DNA of 64,000 nt from Neomoorella thermoacetica (lineage in GTDB: Bacteria > Bacillota > DSM-521 > Neomoorellales > Neomoorellaceae): positions 1 to 64,000 of the forward strand of contig NZ_MDDC01000014.1 of NCBI RefSeq assembly GCF_001875325.1, in the 5' to 3' direction. How positions within the stretch are numbered: position 1 is the first letter of the stretch; every line of letters begins with the position of its first letter. Of the stretch, positions 18,611 through 27,417 are shown piece by piece. The notes beneath the pieces are model-generated. The model searched no databases, was not told the origin of the DNA, and saw nothing but the letters and a program-made list of their open reading frames with translations. The position numbers and the translations under genes are program-made.

Positions 18611-20161
18611 CGCGTGCTGAATGTGGTTTGCGAAGAAGCTCGTGCCGCGCTCCTCGTGCCCGTGGCTGCCGTCCTGCTGTACGACGAGCGACACAATGCG
18701 CTCAACCTGGCAGCTGGTTCGGGCTTGCCGCCGGAACTGGCCGAGCGGATGAAGTCGCCCCAGCGCTACCTTTATGAAGATTACGTTCTCAAAGGGGATC
18801 CCGTCGTGGTAATTTCGGATCTCCGTGCCGTCCCTGACCGGCGCGTGGCCGATTTGTGCCTCCATTATAATCTTTGCACCGGAGCCGGCGCGAAGATGCA
18901 GCGGGAAGGCCAGTTCATCGGGGTTTTGGCCATCGTCACTACAGGCGGGGTGCGCCACTTTACCGCTGAAGAACTGGCGCTGTTGCAGGGCCTGGCGGAT
19001 CAGGCCGCCCAGGCCATCACCAACGCCCGGCTCTTTGAGGAAACGCGGCGCCGCCTGAAGTTCGTGCAGTCTCTACGCAATATCGACCTGGCCATAGCCG
19101 GCAGTTTTGACCTGCGCGTCACCTTCAGCATAGTGCTGGACGAGATAACCGCCCAGCTGGGTATGGACGCTGCTGCGATCCTGCTTTTTAACCCGCATAC
19201 TTTAATGCTGAAGTACGCAGCCTGGCGCGGCTTTCGTACAGGAACTATTGAACGGGTCCGCCTGCGCCTGGGAGAGGGTTACGCCGGCCGCGCCGCCCTC
19301 GAACGCCGCACCATACACATTCCCTGCCTGGCAGAGTCCGAACGAGACACGGTCCAGGCCCCGCTCCTGGCGGATGAAGGTTTCGTTACCTACTACGCTG
19401 TACCCCTCATTGCCAAGGGCCAGATCCAGGGCGTGTTAGAGGTCTGCCACCGGTCCCCCATCGACCCCGACGGGGAGTGGCTGGAGTTCCTGGAGACCCT
19501 GGCCGGGCAGGCGGCCATTGCCATTGACAACGTAGCCCTGTTAGACAAATTGCAGCGCTCCCACCTGGAACTGGTCCTGGCCTACGACGCCACCATCGAG
19601 GGCTGGGCGCACGCTCTCGACCTGCGGGACAAGGAAACCGAAGGCCACAGCCGGCGCGTTACCGAGATGACCCTGCGCCTGGCCCGTGCGCTGGGAATGA
19701 ATGAAGAGGAGCTGGTGCACATCCGCAGGGGGGCCCTCCTGCACGACATCGGAAAGATGGGTATTCCCGACAGCATACTGCTCAAGCCCGGTCCGCTTAC
19801 CCCGGCGGAGTGGGAGGTCATGCGCCGGCACCCGCAGTACGCCTACGAGATGCTCTCCCCGATTGCCTACCTCCGTCCGGCACTGGATATCCCTTACTGC
19901 CACCATGAGAAGTGGGACGGCACGGGGTACCCGCGGGAGCTGAAAGGCGAACAGATCCCCCTGGCGGCGCGCATCTTTGCCGTAGTGGACGTGTGGGACG
20001 CGCTGAGCTCAGACCGTCCCTACCGGCCGGCGTGGCCGCCGGAAAAAGTACGCGCGTACCTGAAGGACGAGGCGGGGAAACACTTCGACCCGCGGGTTGT
20101 AGAGGTGTTCCTGAAGGTTCTGCAGGAAGAAGTTCTGGAGGAAGAAGCTCACGGAAACTGA
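18611..20161 (+). pseudogene. Sensor protein, C-terminal part (GAF-GAF-HD-GYP)
   Basis: Continuation of the interrupted sensor. It has two GAF domains (residues about 1-150 and 165-310 of this part), then an HD-GYP domain with HDIGKMGIPD and the diagnostic [11 protein letters not shown], so the output is c-di-GMP hydrolysis. An internal ATG inside the target duplication (18605) gives a 518-aa open frame, but it has no good ribosome site, so expression after the insertion is doubtful. Upstream part at 14291-16129. Joined across the single AAATGGAC, the reading frame is continuous. Confidence 0.85.
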
Positions 20162-20260
20162 GTTGCTTTCCGGCCGTAGGTTTCCGACGAGGTCCCTGTT
20201 CCAGAGCGATTATAATTCCTGGTAGAATTGCCAGTGTGTACTCGAATCCTGCAAAAGTGT

Positions 20261-20431
20261 AAACTGTCAGGGGCCAGCCGCCGCTGCCGGTCAGGGCCTG
20301 GCAGGCGGCCATATAGACCTGGTCGATGTCCGGCCGCTCTTCCCGGTCGACCTTGATGGCGATAAAGCTATCGTTGAGGAGGGCGGCTACCTCTTCATCG
20401 TTAAAGGATTCCCTGGCCATGACGTGGCACC
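20261..20431 (+). repeat. 171-bp duplicated segment, copy B (orphan piece of the yyaL-like gene)
   Basis: A displaced copy of 12678-12848, encoding on the minus strand the part of the YyaL protein around residues 57-113, without start or end. It lies between the HD-GYP gene and the preQ1 riboswitch. The flanks (20162-20260 and 20432-20587) show no gene of their own; a short minus-strand stretch after the copy might be a transposase fragment but is not identifiable. Confidence 0.95.
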
Positions 20432-20587
20432 CCGAAGTTTTGCACCACCTGTAGCAGCACCTGGAAATAGCCGAAAAGGCTCTCATGGAGGGTGAAATAC
20501 AACCCCTGAACTTTATCCGGTAACAGGGCATCCAATCGGATATTGACTTACCCTCCCGTGTCTGTTAATGTAAGAATAGCCCCTGGG

Positions 20588-20625
20588 CTGGCGGTCGCAG
20601 TTACCCGCCTAAATAAAACAAGGAG
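20588..20625 (+). promoter_or_regulatory. preQ1-I riboswitch (translational type)
   Basis: A GGCGG/CCGCC stem encloses a TCGCAGTTA loop and is followed by the A-rich tail AAATAAAACAAGGAG. The layout and bases closely resemble the known Thermoanaerobacter tengcongensis preQ1 aptamer (GUCGCAGU loop, ACAAAACAAGG tail). The tail contains the AGGAG ribosome site of the next gene, so ligand binding would hide it and shut off translation. Downstream genes (queuosine precursor transporter and queF) fit. Confidence 0.9.
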
Positions 20626-20633
20626 TGATTTTC

Positions 20634-21314
20634 TTGCGTTACAAACTTTTTCCCTTCGTTATGGTTGCTTTCGTTGTGGTCTTACTCCTCTCTAACACGG
20701 TAGCCGTCAAGGTGGTAAAATTTGGGCCCTTCTTTTTCGACGGCGCCGTAATTTTATTTCCCATCTCTTATATCTTCGGTGATATTTTAACTGAGGTTTA
20801 CGGCTACAGGCGCAGCCGGGTAGTAGTATGGACTGGTTTTATAGCCTGCCTGTTTATGTCCTTTGTCTACTGGCTGGTAGGTATACTTCCTACCGCCACT
20901 CCCTGGGGGGGCCAGGAAGCTTATCAACGCATCCTGGGACAAACACCCAAGATAGTTATGGCCAGCCTGGTGGCCTTTTTCTGCGGTGAATTTACCAATT
21001 CCTATATACTGGCAAAACTAAAAATCTTCACCCAGGGCCGGTGGCTATGGATCAGGACCATCGGCTCTACCATAGGCGGCCAGCTGGTGGATACTACCCT
21101 GTTTATCACCATCGCTTTTGCCGGTATTATGCCGGAAACTGTACTGCTACGCATGATAATGACCAATTATCTATTTAAGACCACCTATGAGGTCCTAGCA
21201 ACTCCCCTGACCTATGCCGTAACTGCCTGGCTTAAAAGGGTAGAAAACGAGGATTACTATGATTTTCAAACCAACTTTAATCCCTTTATGGTAAGTATGG
21301 AGGATTTAAGATGA
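20634..21314 (+). CDS. yhhQ: Queuosine precursor transporter (YhhQ/VUT family, DUF165)
   Basis: A 226-aa membrane protein with about six hydrophobic segments and the family motifs FPISYIFGDILTEVYGYRRSR and GQLVDTTLFI. The family imports preQ0/preQ1 or queuine for tRNA modification. The TTG at 20634 lies 8 bases after AGGAG and is preferred to the GTG at 20625, which overlaps the ribosome site itself. It is controlled by the preQ1 riboswitch in its leader and overlaps queF (ATGA at 21311-21314), so the two are co-translated. Confidence 0.9.
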   Translation: MRYKLFPFVMVAFVVVLLLSNTVAVKVVKFGPFFFDGAVILFPISYIFGDILTEVYGYRRSRVVVWTGFIACLFMSFVYWLVGILPTATPWGGQEAYQRILGQTPKIVMASLVAFFCGEFTNSYILAKLKIFTQGRWLWIRTIGSTIGGQLVDTTLFITIAFAGIMPETVLLRMIMTNYLFKTTYEVLATPLTYAVTAWLKRVENEDYYDFQTNFNPFMVSMEDLR

Positions 21315-21703
21315 TGGAGTTTGAAGCTTTAGGGAAGGTAGTCCGCGAGCCGCGTAAAAAGTTGGAGGTATTTCCCAAGCCGGCTAATGTGAAAACTGTC
21401 ATACTCGAATCCGACGAAGTAACAAGCCTTTGCCCGGTAACGGGGCAGCCGGACTGGGAAACGGTAGTCGTGGAATACGCCCCCGCAAAATACTGTATTG
21501 AATCTAAAAGTTTCAAGCTTTACCTCTGGAGCTTCCGGGAGGAAGGCGTCTTTTGTGAAGCCCTGGCGGATACTATTGCCAGGGACATTTACCAGGCCTG
21601 CTCGCCCCACTGGTGCAAAGTAACGGTAATCCAGAAGCCGCGCGGGGGGATAAAAATAACTGCTTCTGCCTTTTATGGCGAGGGCGATAAAGACAAAAAG
21701 TAG
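21311..21703 (+). CDS. queF: NADPH-dependent preQ0 reductase QueF
   Basis: The 130-aa type I QueF reduces the nitrile preQ0 to preQ1 in queuosine biosynthesis. Seen: the catalytic Cys in SLCPVTGQPDWE (about residue 41) and the NADPH-binding motif ESKSFKLYLWSFR. The length is close to that of unimodular QueF enzymes. Its start overlaps the transporter stop. With the transporter it forms a two-gene salvage/reduction operon under the preQ1 switch. Confidence 0.95.
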   Translation: MMEFEALGKVVREPRKKLEVFPKPANVKTVILESDEVTSLCPVTGQPDWETVVVEYAPAKYCIESKSFKLYLWSFREEGVFCEALADTIARDIYQACSPHWCKVTVIQKPRGGIKITASAFYGEGDKDKK

Positions 21704-21705
21704 CT

Positions 21706-21736
21706 AAAGGCCTGCCTTTTTAAGGCGGGCCTTTCT
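21706..21736 (+). terminator. Intrinsic terminator after queF
   Basis: AAAGGCCTGCC and GGCGGGCCTTT form a GC-rich stem around a T/A loop, followed by a short T run. Confidence 0.75.
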
Positions 21737-21841
21737 ACTATCATACATAATACTTTTCTTATGGTAGACGTCCATGCCGCCAGGCGGTACCATCAGTTGA
21801 TAAAAATGGTAGGAACACTATTTTCAGAGTAGGGGCCGGGG

Positions 21842-22030
21842 TTACGATTTGGATGATATTGCAGCGATGATAATACAGGCACCGATGTGGTTGGCGATTG
21901 TTGCTGTTAAAATATAATCAGCAATATATTTTCCTAAGAGCATTGTAATAAGGGTACCGAAGCTAATAATTAAAGCGATAACCAGGTTGGATAGTAAAGG
22001 CAACTGGATTTTCCTCGTTCCGTATGCGAG
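21842..22030 (-). pseudogene. YtaF/MntP-like membrane protein, fragment
   Basis: The minus-strand frame encodes two hydrophobic helices with SNLVIALIISFGTLITMLLG then KYIADYILTATIANHIGA, resembling the N-terminal repeat of sporulation membrane protein YtaF. The frame has no proper start: it enters from the 34-bp dispersed repeat at 22031-22064, and it stops after ~60 residues. It is probably a fragment truncated at the repeat. 21737-21841 shows nothing else. Confidence 0.45.
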
Positions 22031-22064
22031 GAGACAATGGTCCATAAAACGGAGAGGAAGCGGC
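22031..22064 (+). repeat. 34-bp dispersed repeat, copy B
   Basis: Identical to 13165-13198, with partial similarity beyond. It directly abuts the YtaF-like fragment, suggesting that this element marks a recombination or insertion boundary. Confidence 0.9.
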
Positions 22065-22114
22065 TAGGATGTGAAGAGGGCCTGGAGGACCGGGGAAGGG
22101 CAGGTGAGATTGAA

Positions 22115-22198
22115 GTGCTTAATCTTTTCAAAAAGAAACCCCGGGTAACCATGAAACCGGCCCCGGGGCAATGTCCGAAATGTAGCAGCCATATCTAA
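22115..22198 (+). CDS. Possible 27-aa protein ending in a CPKC motif
   Basis: A GTG-started frame with GGCAGGTGAG upstream encodes a basic peptide ([12 protein letters not shown]...) ending in CPKCSSHI. It is convergent with thiH and overlaps its end by 4 bases. The pair of cysteines suggests half a zinc knuckle. It is short and may be chance or a remnant. Confidence 0.3.
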   Translation: MLNLFKKKPRVTMKPAPGQCPKCSSHI

Positions 22199-23328
22199 AA
22201 ATTACATAGCTGTTGCTCCAGGCTATCCCACTGCTGCCAGTCTTCGAAAACCGGCTGGTAGCCCTTCTGGATTAGCATTTGTTTTATTTCCGCTACACTG
22301 CGCGGGTCAGATATTTCAAACTGGGGTGCCCTGCCGTCAGGACGGGCATAGCCTCCCACCGTAACGGAAGAACCGGCCGATATTTTCGTGACACCCAGGG
22401 GCAGGATGTTGTCCCTGAACTCGGGGCTTTCCCTGGTGGAAATGGTTATGCCGGCCCGGGGTAAAAAAAGCCTGTGGGCTAGGAGGATCTGGACGAAGCT
22501 CCTGTCGTCCACCGGGTAGCCGGGTTGAAAGCCGCCGATACTGGGGCGCAGTCTGGGTAAAGAGATGCTGACCTGCACATCCCAGAACTTTTGCTGCAAA
22601 TAATCAGCGTGCAGTCCGGTGAAGAAGGCCTCTTTCCGCCAGTCGGCCAGGCCCAGCAGGGCCCCGACCCCCACGGTTCGCATACCCGCCCGGCAGCTCC
22701 TTTCCGGGGCGTCCAGCCGGTAATGGTAATTTTTCTTGGGACCATTATGGTACCTGGCGTAGACTCCGGGGTCATAGACTTCCTGGAACATGGTGAGGCC
22801 ATCCACCCCGGATGCTACCAGCTCCCGGTACTCCTCTTCTTCCAGGGGATAGATTTCTATGGAAATGCAGCCGAAATACTTCTTTAAAACACCGACGCAG
22901 TCCTTTAGATACGACACCGGGTTGTGCTGGCGCGATTCCCCCGTCAGGATGAGGATATCTTTCATTCCCGTTTGGGCTATAGCCCTGGCTTCTTCTTCGA
23001 CCTGTTCTAAGGTGAGCTTGGTCCGGGTAAATTTATTCCGGGCATTGAAACTGCAGTAGGCGCACTGGTTCACGCAGTAGTCGGACAGGTATAACGGAGT
23101 AAAGAGAAATATGACCCGGCCGAAATTCCTCAGGGTTATGCGGTGGGCTTTTTGGGCCATTTCCTCCAGGAAATTTCCTGCTGCGGGCGATAGAAGGGTC
23201 AGGTAATCGGTTGCCTCGAGGTGCTCCTTTGCCAGGGCCTTCCTGACGTCATCAGGGGTCCTGCTCTGGAAAAAGCCCTCGAAATCAAACCCCTCATACT
23301 GCTTGTAGACGTCGTAAAAACTCATCAC
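22195..23328 (-). CDS. thiH: 2-iminoacetate synthase ThiH
   Basis: A 377-aa radical SAM enzyme that cleaves tyrosine to p-cresol and dehydroglycine for the thiazole half of thiamine. The cluster motif C-x3-C-x2-C is seen in [12 protein letters not shown] (about residue 90), with the ThiH-type [13 protein letters not shown] segment after it. The family size is normal (~370). It is the third gene of thiS-thiG-thiH on the minus strand, 9 bases after thiG. It is an anaerobe-type choice instead of glycine oxidase ThiO, and is controlled with the others by the TPP riboswitch. Confidence 0.95.
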   Translation of the reverse strand: MMSFYDVYKQYEGFDFEGFFQSRTPDDVRKALAKEHLEATDYLTLLSPAAGNFLEEMAQKAHRITLRNFGRVIFLFTPLYLSDYCVNQCAYCSFNARNKFTRTKLTLEQVEEEARAIAQTGMKDILILTGESRQHNPVSYLKDCVGVLKKYFGCISIEIYPLEEEEYRELVASGVDGLTMFQEVYDPGVYARYHNGPKKNYHYRLDAPERSCRAGMRTVGVGALLGLADWRKEAFFTGLHADYLQQKFWDVQVSISLPRLRPSIGGFQPGYPVDDRSFVQILLAHRLFLPRAGITISTRESPEFRDNILPLGVTKISAGSSVTVGGYARPDGRAPQFEISDPRSVAEIKQMLIQKGYQPVFEDWQQWDSLEQQLCNF

Positions 23329-23337
23329 TCCTGCCCC

Positions 23338-24105
23338 CTAAACCAAAAATCCCGTCAAAGGCGACGAAGCCTCGGCAAACTCCCTGGTAGGAGCAAGGCC
23401 TGCCAGGTAGGCCATCCTGCCTGCCTCTACCGCCATACTGAAGGCCCGGGCCATGGCGACGGGGTCCCTGGCGGTGGCAATAGCCGTATTTACCAGCACC
23501 GCCGCTGCGCCCATCTCCATAGCCTCCATCGCCTCGGATGGTTTGCCTATGCCGGCGTCTACTATAATCGGCAGGTCGATCTCTTCTATTAAAATCCGGA
23601 TCATCTCCCTGGTCTTGAGGCCCCGGTTGGAACCTATGGGAGCTCCCAGGGGCATTATGGCCGCCGCGCCGGCTTCCTTTAAGCGTTTGGCCACCATCAA
23701 ATCGGGGTTCATGTAGGGAAGCACCACAAAGCCTTCCCTGGCCAGGATCTCGGTGGCTTTCACGGTCTCATAGTTGTCCGGCAGGAGGTAGCGCTGATCG
23801 GTCACCACCTCTATCTTTACCCAGTTGCCGCAGCCGGCGGCCCTGGCGATCCTGGCTATTTTTACCGCTTCCTCGGCGGTCCTGGCGCCGGAGGTGTTGG
23901 GCATCAAGACGCAGCCTGCGGGGATATAATTCAATTCGCTTTCCTGGGGGCGGTCGAGGTCTACTCTCCTTAAGGCCACGGTGACCACCTGGGCGCCTGA
24001 TTGACTCACGGCCTGCCCCATTAACTCGTGGCTGGCAAATTTGCCGGTACCGATAAACAGCCTGCTTGTTAAGGCCTTATCGCCGATAATCAATTCATCT
24101 GCCAA
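23338..24105 (-). CDS. thiG: Thiazole synthase ThiG
   Basis: The 255-aa TIM-barrel enzyme joins deoxyxylulose phosphate, dehydroglycine and ThiS thiocarboxylate into thiazole phosphate. Seen: [13 protein letters not shown] near the start, WVKIEVVTD containing the Schiff-base lysine (about 98), and [20 protein letters not shown] with NTAIA for phosphate binding. It starts 2 bases after thiS, so the two are tightly coupled. Confidence 0.95.
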   Translation of the reverse strand: MADELIIGDKALTSRLFIGTGKFASHELMGQAVSQSGAQVVTVALRRVDLDRPQESELNYIPAGCVLMPNTSGARTAEEAVKIARIARAAGCGNWVKIEVVTDQRYLLPDNYETVKATEILAREGFVVLPYMNPDLMVAKRLKEAGAAAIMPLGAPIGSNRGLKTREMIRILIEEIDLPIIVDAGIGKPSEAMEAMEMGAAAVLVNTAIATARDPVAMARAFSMAVEAGRMAYLAGLAPTREFAEASSPLTGFLV

Positions 24106-24107
24106 TT

Positions 24108-24308
24108 TTATCCTCCCCCGACGATTCTAATTACTTCCACCTGATCCTGTTCTTTGATCACAAAATCAGGCCATAGCTCCCTCTTTACCACCTCGGAGTT
24201 TACAACTACTATGACGGCCCCGGGAGTTATTTTTTTAGAGTTTAGCAATTGCTCTATAGTTACGCTGGTGGGCACGTCTTCTTCCCTTCCATTTAAAAGG
24301 ACCTTCAC
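24108..24308 (-). CDS. thiS: Sulfur carrier ThiS
   Basis: A 66-aa ubiquitin-fold protein ending in ...RIVGGG, the C-terminal Gly-Gly that is adenylated and turned into a thiocarboxylate. It supplies sulfur to ThiG. It is the first gene of the operon, directly behind the TPP riboswitch and its terminator. No thiF is seen in the window. Confidence 0.95.
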   Translation of the reverse strand: MKVLLNGREEDVPTSVTIEQLLNSKKITPGAVIVVVNSEVVKRELWPDFVIKEQDQVEVIRIVGGG

Positions 24309-24328
24309 CCGCTATCCCCCTTTCCTAA

Positions 24329-24370
24329 CAAAAATAGGAGCCCCCATCTGCCGAACTCGGTGGAAGCTCC
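24329..24370 (-). terminator. Riboswitch-controlled terminator of the thi operon
   Basis: On the minus strand, GGAGC...GGCTCC forms a stem followed by TATTTTTGTT, between the TPP aptamer and thiS. It is the likely expression platform: TPP bound, terminator formed. Confidence 0.7.
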
Positions 24371-24395
24371 GAATTAGTTCGCACCCCATCATCAT

Positions 24396-24477
24396 TACTT
24401 CCCTACGGTGGCATTACCCACATCAGGTTCAAAGGGTTAGGCGTTCAGCCCTCTCAGCCTTGCGGCACCCCTGCTTA
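24396..24477 (-). promoter_or_regulatory. TPP riboswitch (THI box)
   Basis: The minus strand contains GGGGTGCC, GGCTGAGAGG, ACCCTTTGAACCTGAT and GGGTAATGCCACCGTAGGGA in order, the conserved THI-box core. It precedes thiS-thiG-thiH. Confidence 0.95.
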
Positions 24478-24809
24478 TGTTTAATTTTACTATAATGTTA
24501 CTACCTGATTCCTGTTTTGTAAAGGTATAGCCCCTTGAAATATAATTGTATTTTGAAAATGCCATATAGACTCCGCCCATTTACTGTTAAGCAACCCGGC
24601 CGGCCAGGACATCCACGCTGCGAGCACGGCATAAGCAGGAGGATGAAAGTAACGGGCTGGCGTTTATTGATAGCCAGGACCGGGGGCGGGCATACAATGC
24701 CGGCCCGGGGCGAAGTTGTTTTCAGTTAGGCCAGTTTTTTTGCTCACCCTGTGGGGCGATAAAGCATAAAAATAGGAGAGCCACTAAAACTACGGGGGAC
24801 TGGTCCGTT
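24478..24809. other. Intergenic region, no gene seen
   Basis: About 330 bp between the divergent thi operon and the glycosyltransferase cluster. It must hold promoters for both. A TATAAT near 24540 is visible, but no convincing paired -35 for the plus strand. A short ORF at 24535-24729 lacks protein-like features. Confidence 0.5.
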
Positions 24810-25910
24810 TTGGAAAGGGAGATAGCGATTTTCACCCCCAACCTGTTAGACTGGGAGGGCAAGAAACCGGTAATCGGCGGCCTGGAAAGGTATATCCGCG
24901 CCCTGGCCGAATTGCTGACAGATATGGGCTACGCGGTATCCTTTCACCAGAACGCACACCGGGATTTCCAGACTACTTACCTGGGGTGGCCGGTATACGG
25001 CTACAAGGCCGATCCCCAGCATTTAAATGTGACCATAGAACGTATAGAGAAAAGCGTCCCCGGGAGGGTTTTATATTCCTCCATCCTGCAGCAGGTCTAT
25101 TACCGCCCCGGCTCTATCTGCATCTCCCATGGTGTCTGGTGGGAACTACCGGGATCCAGCCCCGCCATGGCCCGGGCTGCCTATGAAAACCACGTCGCCG
25201 CCGCGCTTCTACAGGCCAGCCTGATAATATCCTGCGACTATAATTTCCTGAATGTCGCCCGGGCCATCTATCCCAACCTGGCCGGCCGCAAGATCCAGGT
25301 GATCCCTAACTTTGTCGATCTGAAGCGTTTTTACCCCCGGGAGGGGAGTGGCGGGAAGCGAATACGCGTCCTTTACCCGCGCCGCCTGTCCCGCGAGAGG
25401 GGTTTTACCCTTTTGCAGGCAGTTATCCCGAATTTACTGGCTGCCTACCCCGAACTGGAGTTCCAGTTCGCCATTGACACCAATACCCCCCGCTACCTGG
25501 AGGCTTTCCACGCCTGGCGGCAGGGGGAAGCCCACAACGAGCGCCTTCTTTACTGTCATCCCGATTTTGATGCCATGCCCGGCGTTTACGCTGATGCGGA
25601 CATAGTTGTCATTCCGACTATTTATTCTGAGGGCACCAGCTTCTCCTGCCTGGAGGCTATGGCCATGGGCAAAGCCATCATTGCCACCAATGTCGGCGGC
25701 CTGACCAACCTCATTATCGATAATTATAACGGCTTGCTCATCCATCCCACCGCGGAATACCTGGCCCAGGCCCTCCGCTTTTTAATCGAACACCCGCTGG
25801 AACGTGCCCGCCTGGGCAAAAACGCCGCGGCCACCGCCCGGGTCTTTGACCGGAAGCTCTGGGAAGCCCGCTGGCGCCAGTTTATCAACAAGGTCTATCC
25901 CCTGGGGTAG
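24810..25910 (+). CDS. GT4-family glycosyltransferase
   Basis: The 366-aa GT-B fold enzyme starts at TTG (EREIAIFTPNLLDWEGKKPV). The N-terminal half has the GGLERYIRALAELL acceptor-side motif. The C-terminal half has RVLYPRRLSRERG and the nucleotide-sugar E-x7-E motif in EGTSFSCLEAMAMGKAIIA. The sugar is unknown. It resembles the gene at 27418 and probably acts on cell-surface or spore-surface polysaccharide or glycoprotein with its neighbours. Confidence 0.85.
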   Translation: MEREIAIFTPNLLDWEGKKPVIGGLERYIRALAELLTDMGYAVSFHQNAHRDFQTTYLGWPVYGYKADPQHLNVTIERIEKSVPGRVLYSSILQQVYYRPGSICISHGVWWELPGSSPAMARAAYENHVAAALLQASLIISCDYNFLNVARAIYPNLAGRKIQVIPNFVDLKRFYPREGSGGKRIRVLYPRRLSRERGFTLLQAVIPNLLAAYPELEFQFAIDTNTPRYLEAFHAWRQGEAHNERLLYCHPDFDAMPGVYADADIVVIPTIYSEGTSFSCLEAMAMGKAIIATNVGGLTNLIIDNYNGLLIHPTAEYLAQALRFLIEHPLERARLGKNAAATARVFDRKLWEARWRQFINKVYPLG

Positions 25911-25971
25911 GGGCGCCTCCCTGGAGCCTCTGCCCGGCCGTCAACTTGCAAAGAGAGGGGGCAACGGAGTG

Positions 25972-26670
25972 ATGCCGAAACTCACTGCCATGATGATCGT
26001 CCGCAATGAAGCGGACCGTTATTTAGAGCGCTGCCTGAAGTCTTTATCCTCTTATGCTGACGAAATCGTCATCCTGGACGATGCCTCTACCGACACCACC
26101 CCGGAGCTATGCGCGAGTTTCCCGGCAGTGAAGCTCTACCACCGGGAAACCTCCCTTTTTCTGATCGATGAATCCCGGTTACGCCGGGAGCTGTGGGATT
26201 ATACCGCCGCCACCAATCCCGAGTGGATCCTCGCCCTTGATGCCGACGAGTTGCTGGAAGACCGGGCGGCCCGCGAACTACCCTATCTATTGCGACAGGA
26301 CCTTTTTCCCGCCATCGGCTTTCGCCTGTTTGACTGCTGGGGTGGAGAAGAGTATTACCGGGTGGACGGCCTGTGGAGCCCCTGGCTGCGGGGCTTCTCT
26401 ATCTATCTGGTTAAATACCAGCCCCACCTACCGGCGGCCTGGCCGGAGCAGGCCTTTCACTGTGGCCGCCTGCCCCTGGCCTACCGCCGCCTGCCCTACC
26501 TGGAGAGCGATTTGCGCATCAAACACCTGGGGTGGGCCAACCCGGCGGAGATCCGGCCAAAATACGAGCGTGCCGTCGGCCGGGATCCGACCTTTAAGTA
26601 TCAACCCCGGGAACACTACGAAAGCATCCTCTGGCCCCCTGAAAAAATTCAGCTCGAAAAATGGCGGTAG
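25972..26670 (+). CDS. GT2-family glycosyltransferase
   Basis: A 232-aa GT-A enzyme beginning MPKLTAMMIVRNEADRYLER, with the nucleotide-sugar site EIVILDDASTDTT and the metal-binding DxD-like LALDADELLED. The start chosen is ATG 25972, with GGGGGCAACGGAG upstream; the open frame extends further upstream but that part overlaps the previous gene. The family includes spore-coat polysaccharide-type and SunS-like enzymes. Context suggests surface glycosylation. Confidence 0.85.
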   Translation: MPKLTAMMIVRNEADRYLERCLKSLSSYADEIVILDDASTDTTPELCASFPAVKLYHRETSLFLIDESRLRRELWDYTAATNPEWILALDADELLEDRAARELPYLLRQDLFPAIGFRLFDCWGGEEYYRVDGLWSPWLRGFSIYLVKYQPHLPAAWPEQAFHCGRLPLAYRRLPYLESDLRIKHLGWANPAEIRPKYERAVGRDPTFKYQPREHYESILWPPEKIQLEKWR

Positions 26671-26739
26671 CCGGTTACCATTACCTGGTATACAGCATAA
26701 CTTAGTACCATCCCAGGTAATAAAAGGAGTGATGCTTCT

Positions 26740-27201
26740 ATGCCCCTGACCGCCAGCGCAACTGTTTCCGGTAGTACGGCGGGAACTGCCGACGTCGCGT
26801 TGAGTCTCAGCCCAACGACGGCCCTCTTTTCCCCGGCCAACCTGGTCCCGGGCCAGGTTGTAGGCTCGCCCCAGCTGGAGGTTTCCAACACCGGTACCGT
26901 AGATGAATACTACTTCATTTTTGCCGATTGGCAGGGGGTAAGCCCTACCACGGCCACGGAGGCCCAGATTCTGGCCGACCGTCTTAACATCTATATTGAG
27001 GCGAGCCCTTCTACCGTCCTCTATAACGGCAACATCTCCGGCCTTTACAATCAACCGGCCAGCGGCCGCCTCTTAATCTCGCCCCAGGCTGATCTATTAA
27101 CCTTTGTCGTCAGCCTGCCGGGAACCACCGGCAATATTGCCCAGAACCTGGATTTGAGCGTCGATCTGGTGTTTACTGCCCAGGCTTCGCCCCTGGCTTA
27201 A
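26740..27201 (+). CDS. Beta-rich repeat-like protein, TasA/CalY-like, no signal peptide
   Basis: A 153-aa Thr/Ser/Ala-rich protein with predicted beta strands throughout (ALSLSPTTALFSPANLVPGQ, SNTGTVDEYYFIFADWQG, ending DLSVDLVFTAQASPLA). The pattern of strands and the SNTGTxxxY and VDLVFTA motifs recall CalY/TasA fibre proteins, but the N-terminus has no signal peptide. I do not recognise it further. It may be a spore or surface protein glycosylated by the adjacent transferases. A good AAAGGAGTG ribosome site precedes the ATG. Confidence 0.6.
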   Translation: MPLTASATVSGSTAGTADVALSLSPTTALFSPANLVPGQVVGSPQLEVSNTGTVDEYYFIFADWQGVSPTTATEAQILADRLNIYIEASPSTVLYNGNISGLYNQPASGRLLISPQADLLTFVVSLPGTTGNIAQNLDLSVDLVFTAQASPLA

Positions 27202-27205
27202 GAGT

Positions 27206-27231
27206 AAAGCCCGGTGCCGGCCGGGCTTTAC
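27206..27231 (+). terminator. Hairpin after the surface-protein gene
   Basis: AAAGCCCGG and CCGGGCTTT form a perfect 9-bp stem. The T tract is poor, so it may act partly. The following 190 bp to 27417 contain no gene. Confidence 0.6.
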
Positions 27232-27417
27232 CCTGATAATTTATTTCTGCGCGTGCCGGCTGAGTCCAGGACGGCCTTATGAGTCACGGGGGTGACCTCG
27301 ACAATCTATTTTCCGGGTGCCGTTAACCCTCATGCCTCATGAATAGAATACTTGACTTTGGTTGAGCAGTACATTATGTGAGGTTTTAATCAGGCCGAGA
27401 AAGGTGGGCGGGGATAA

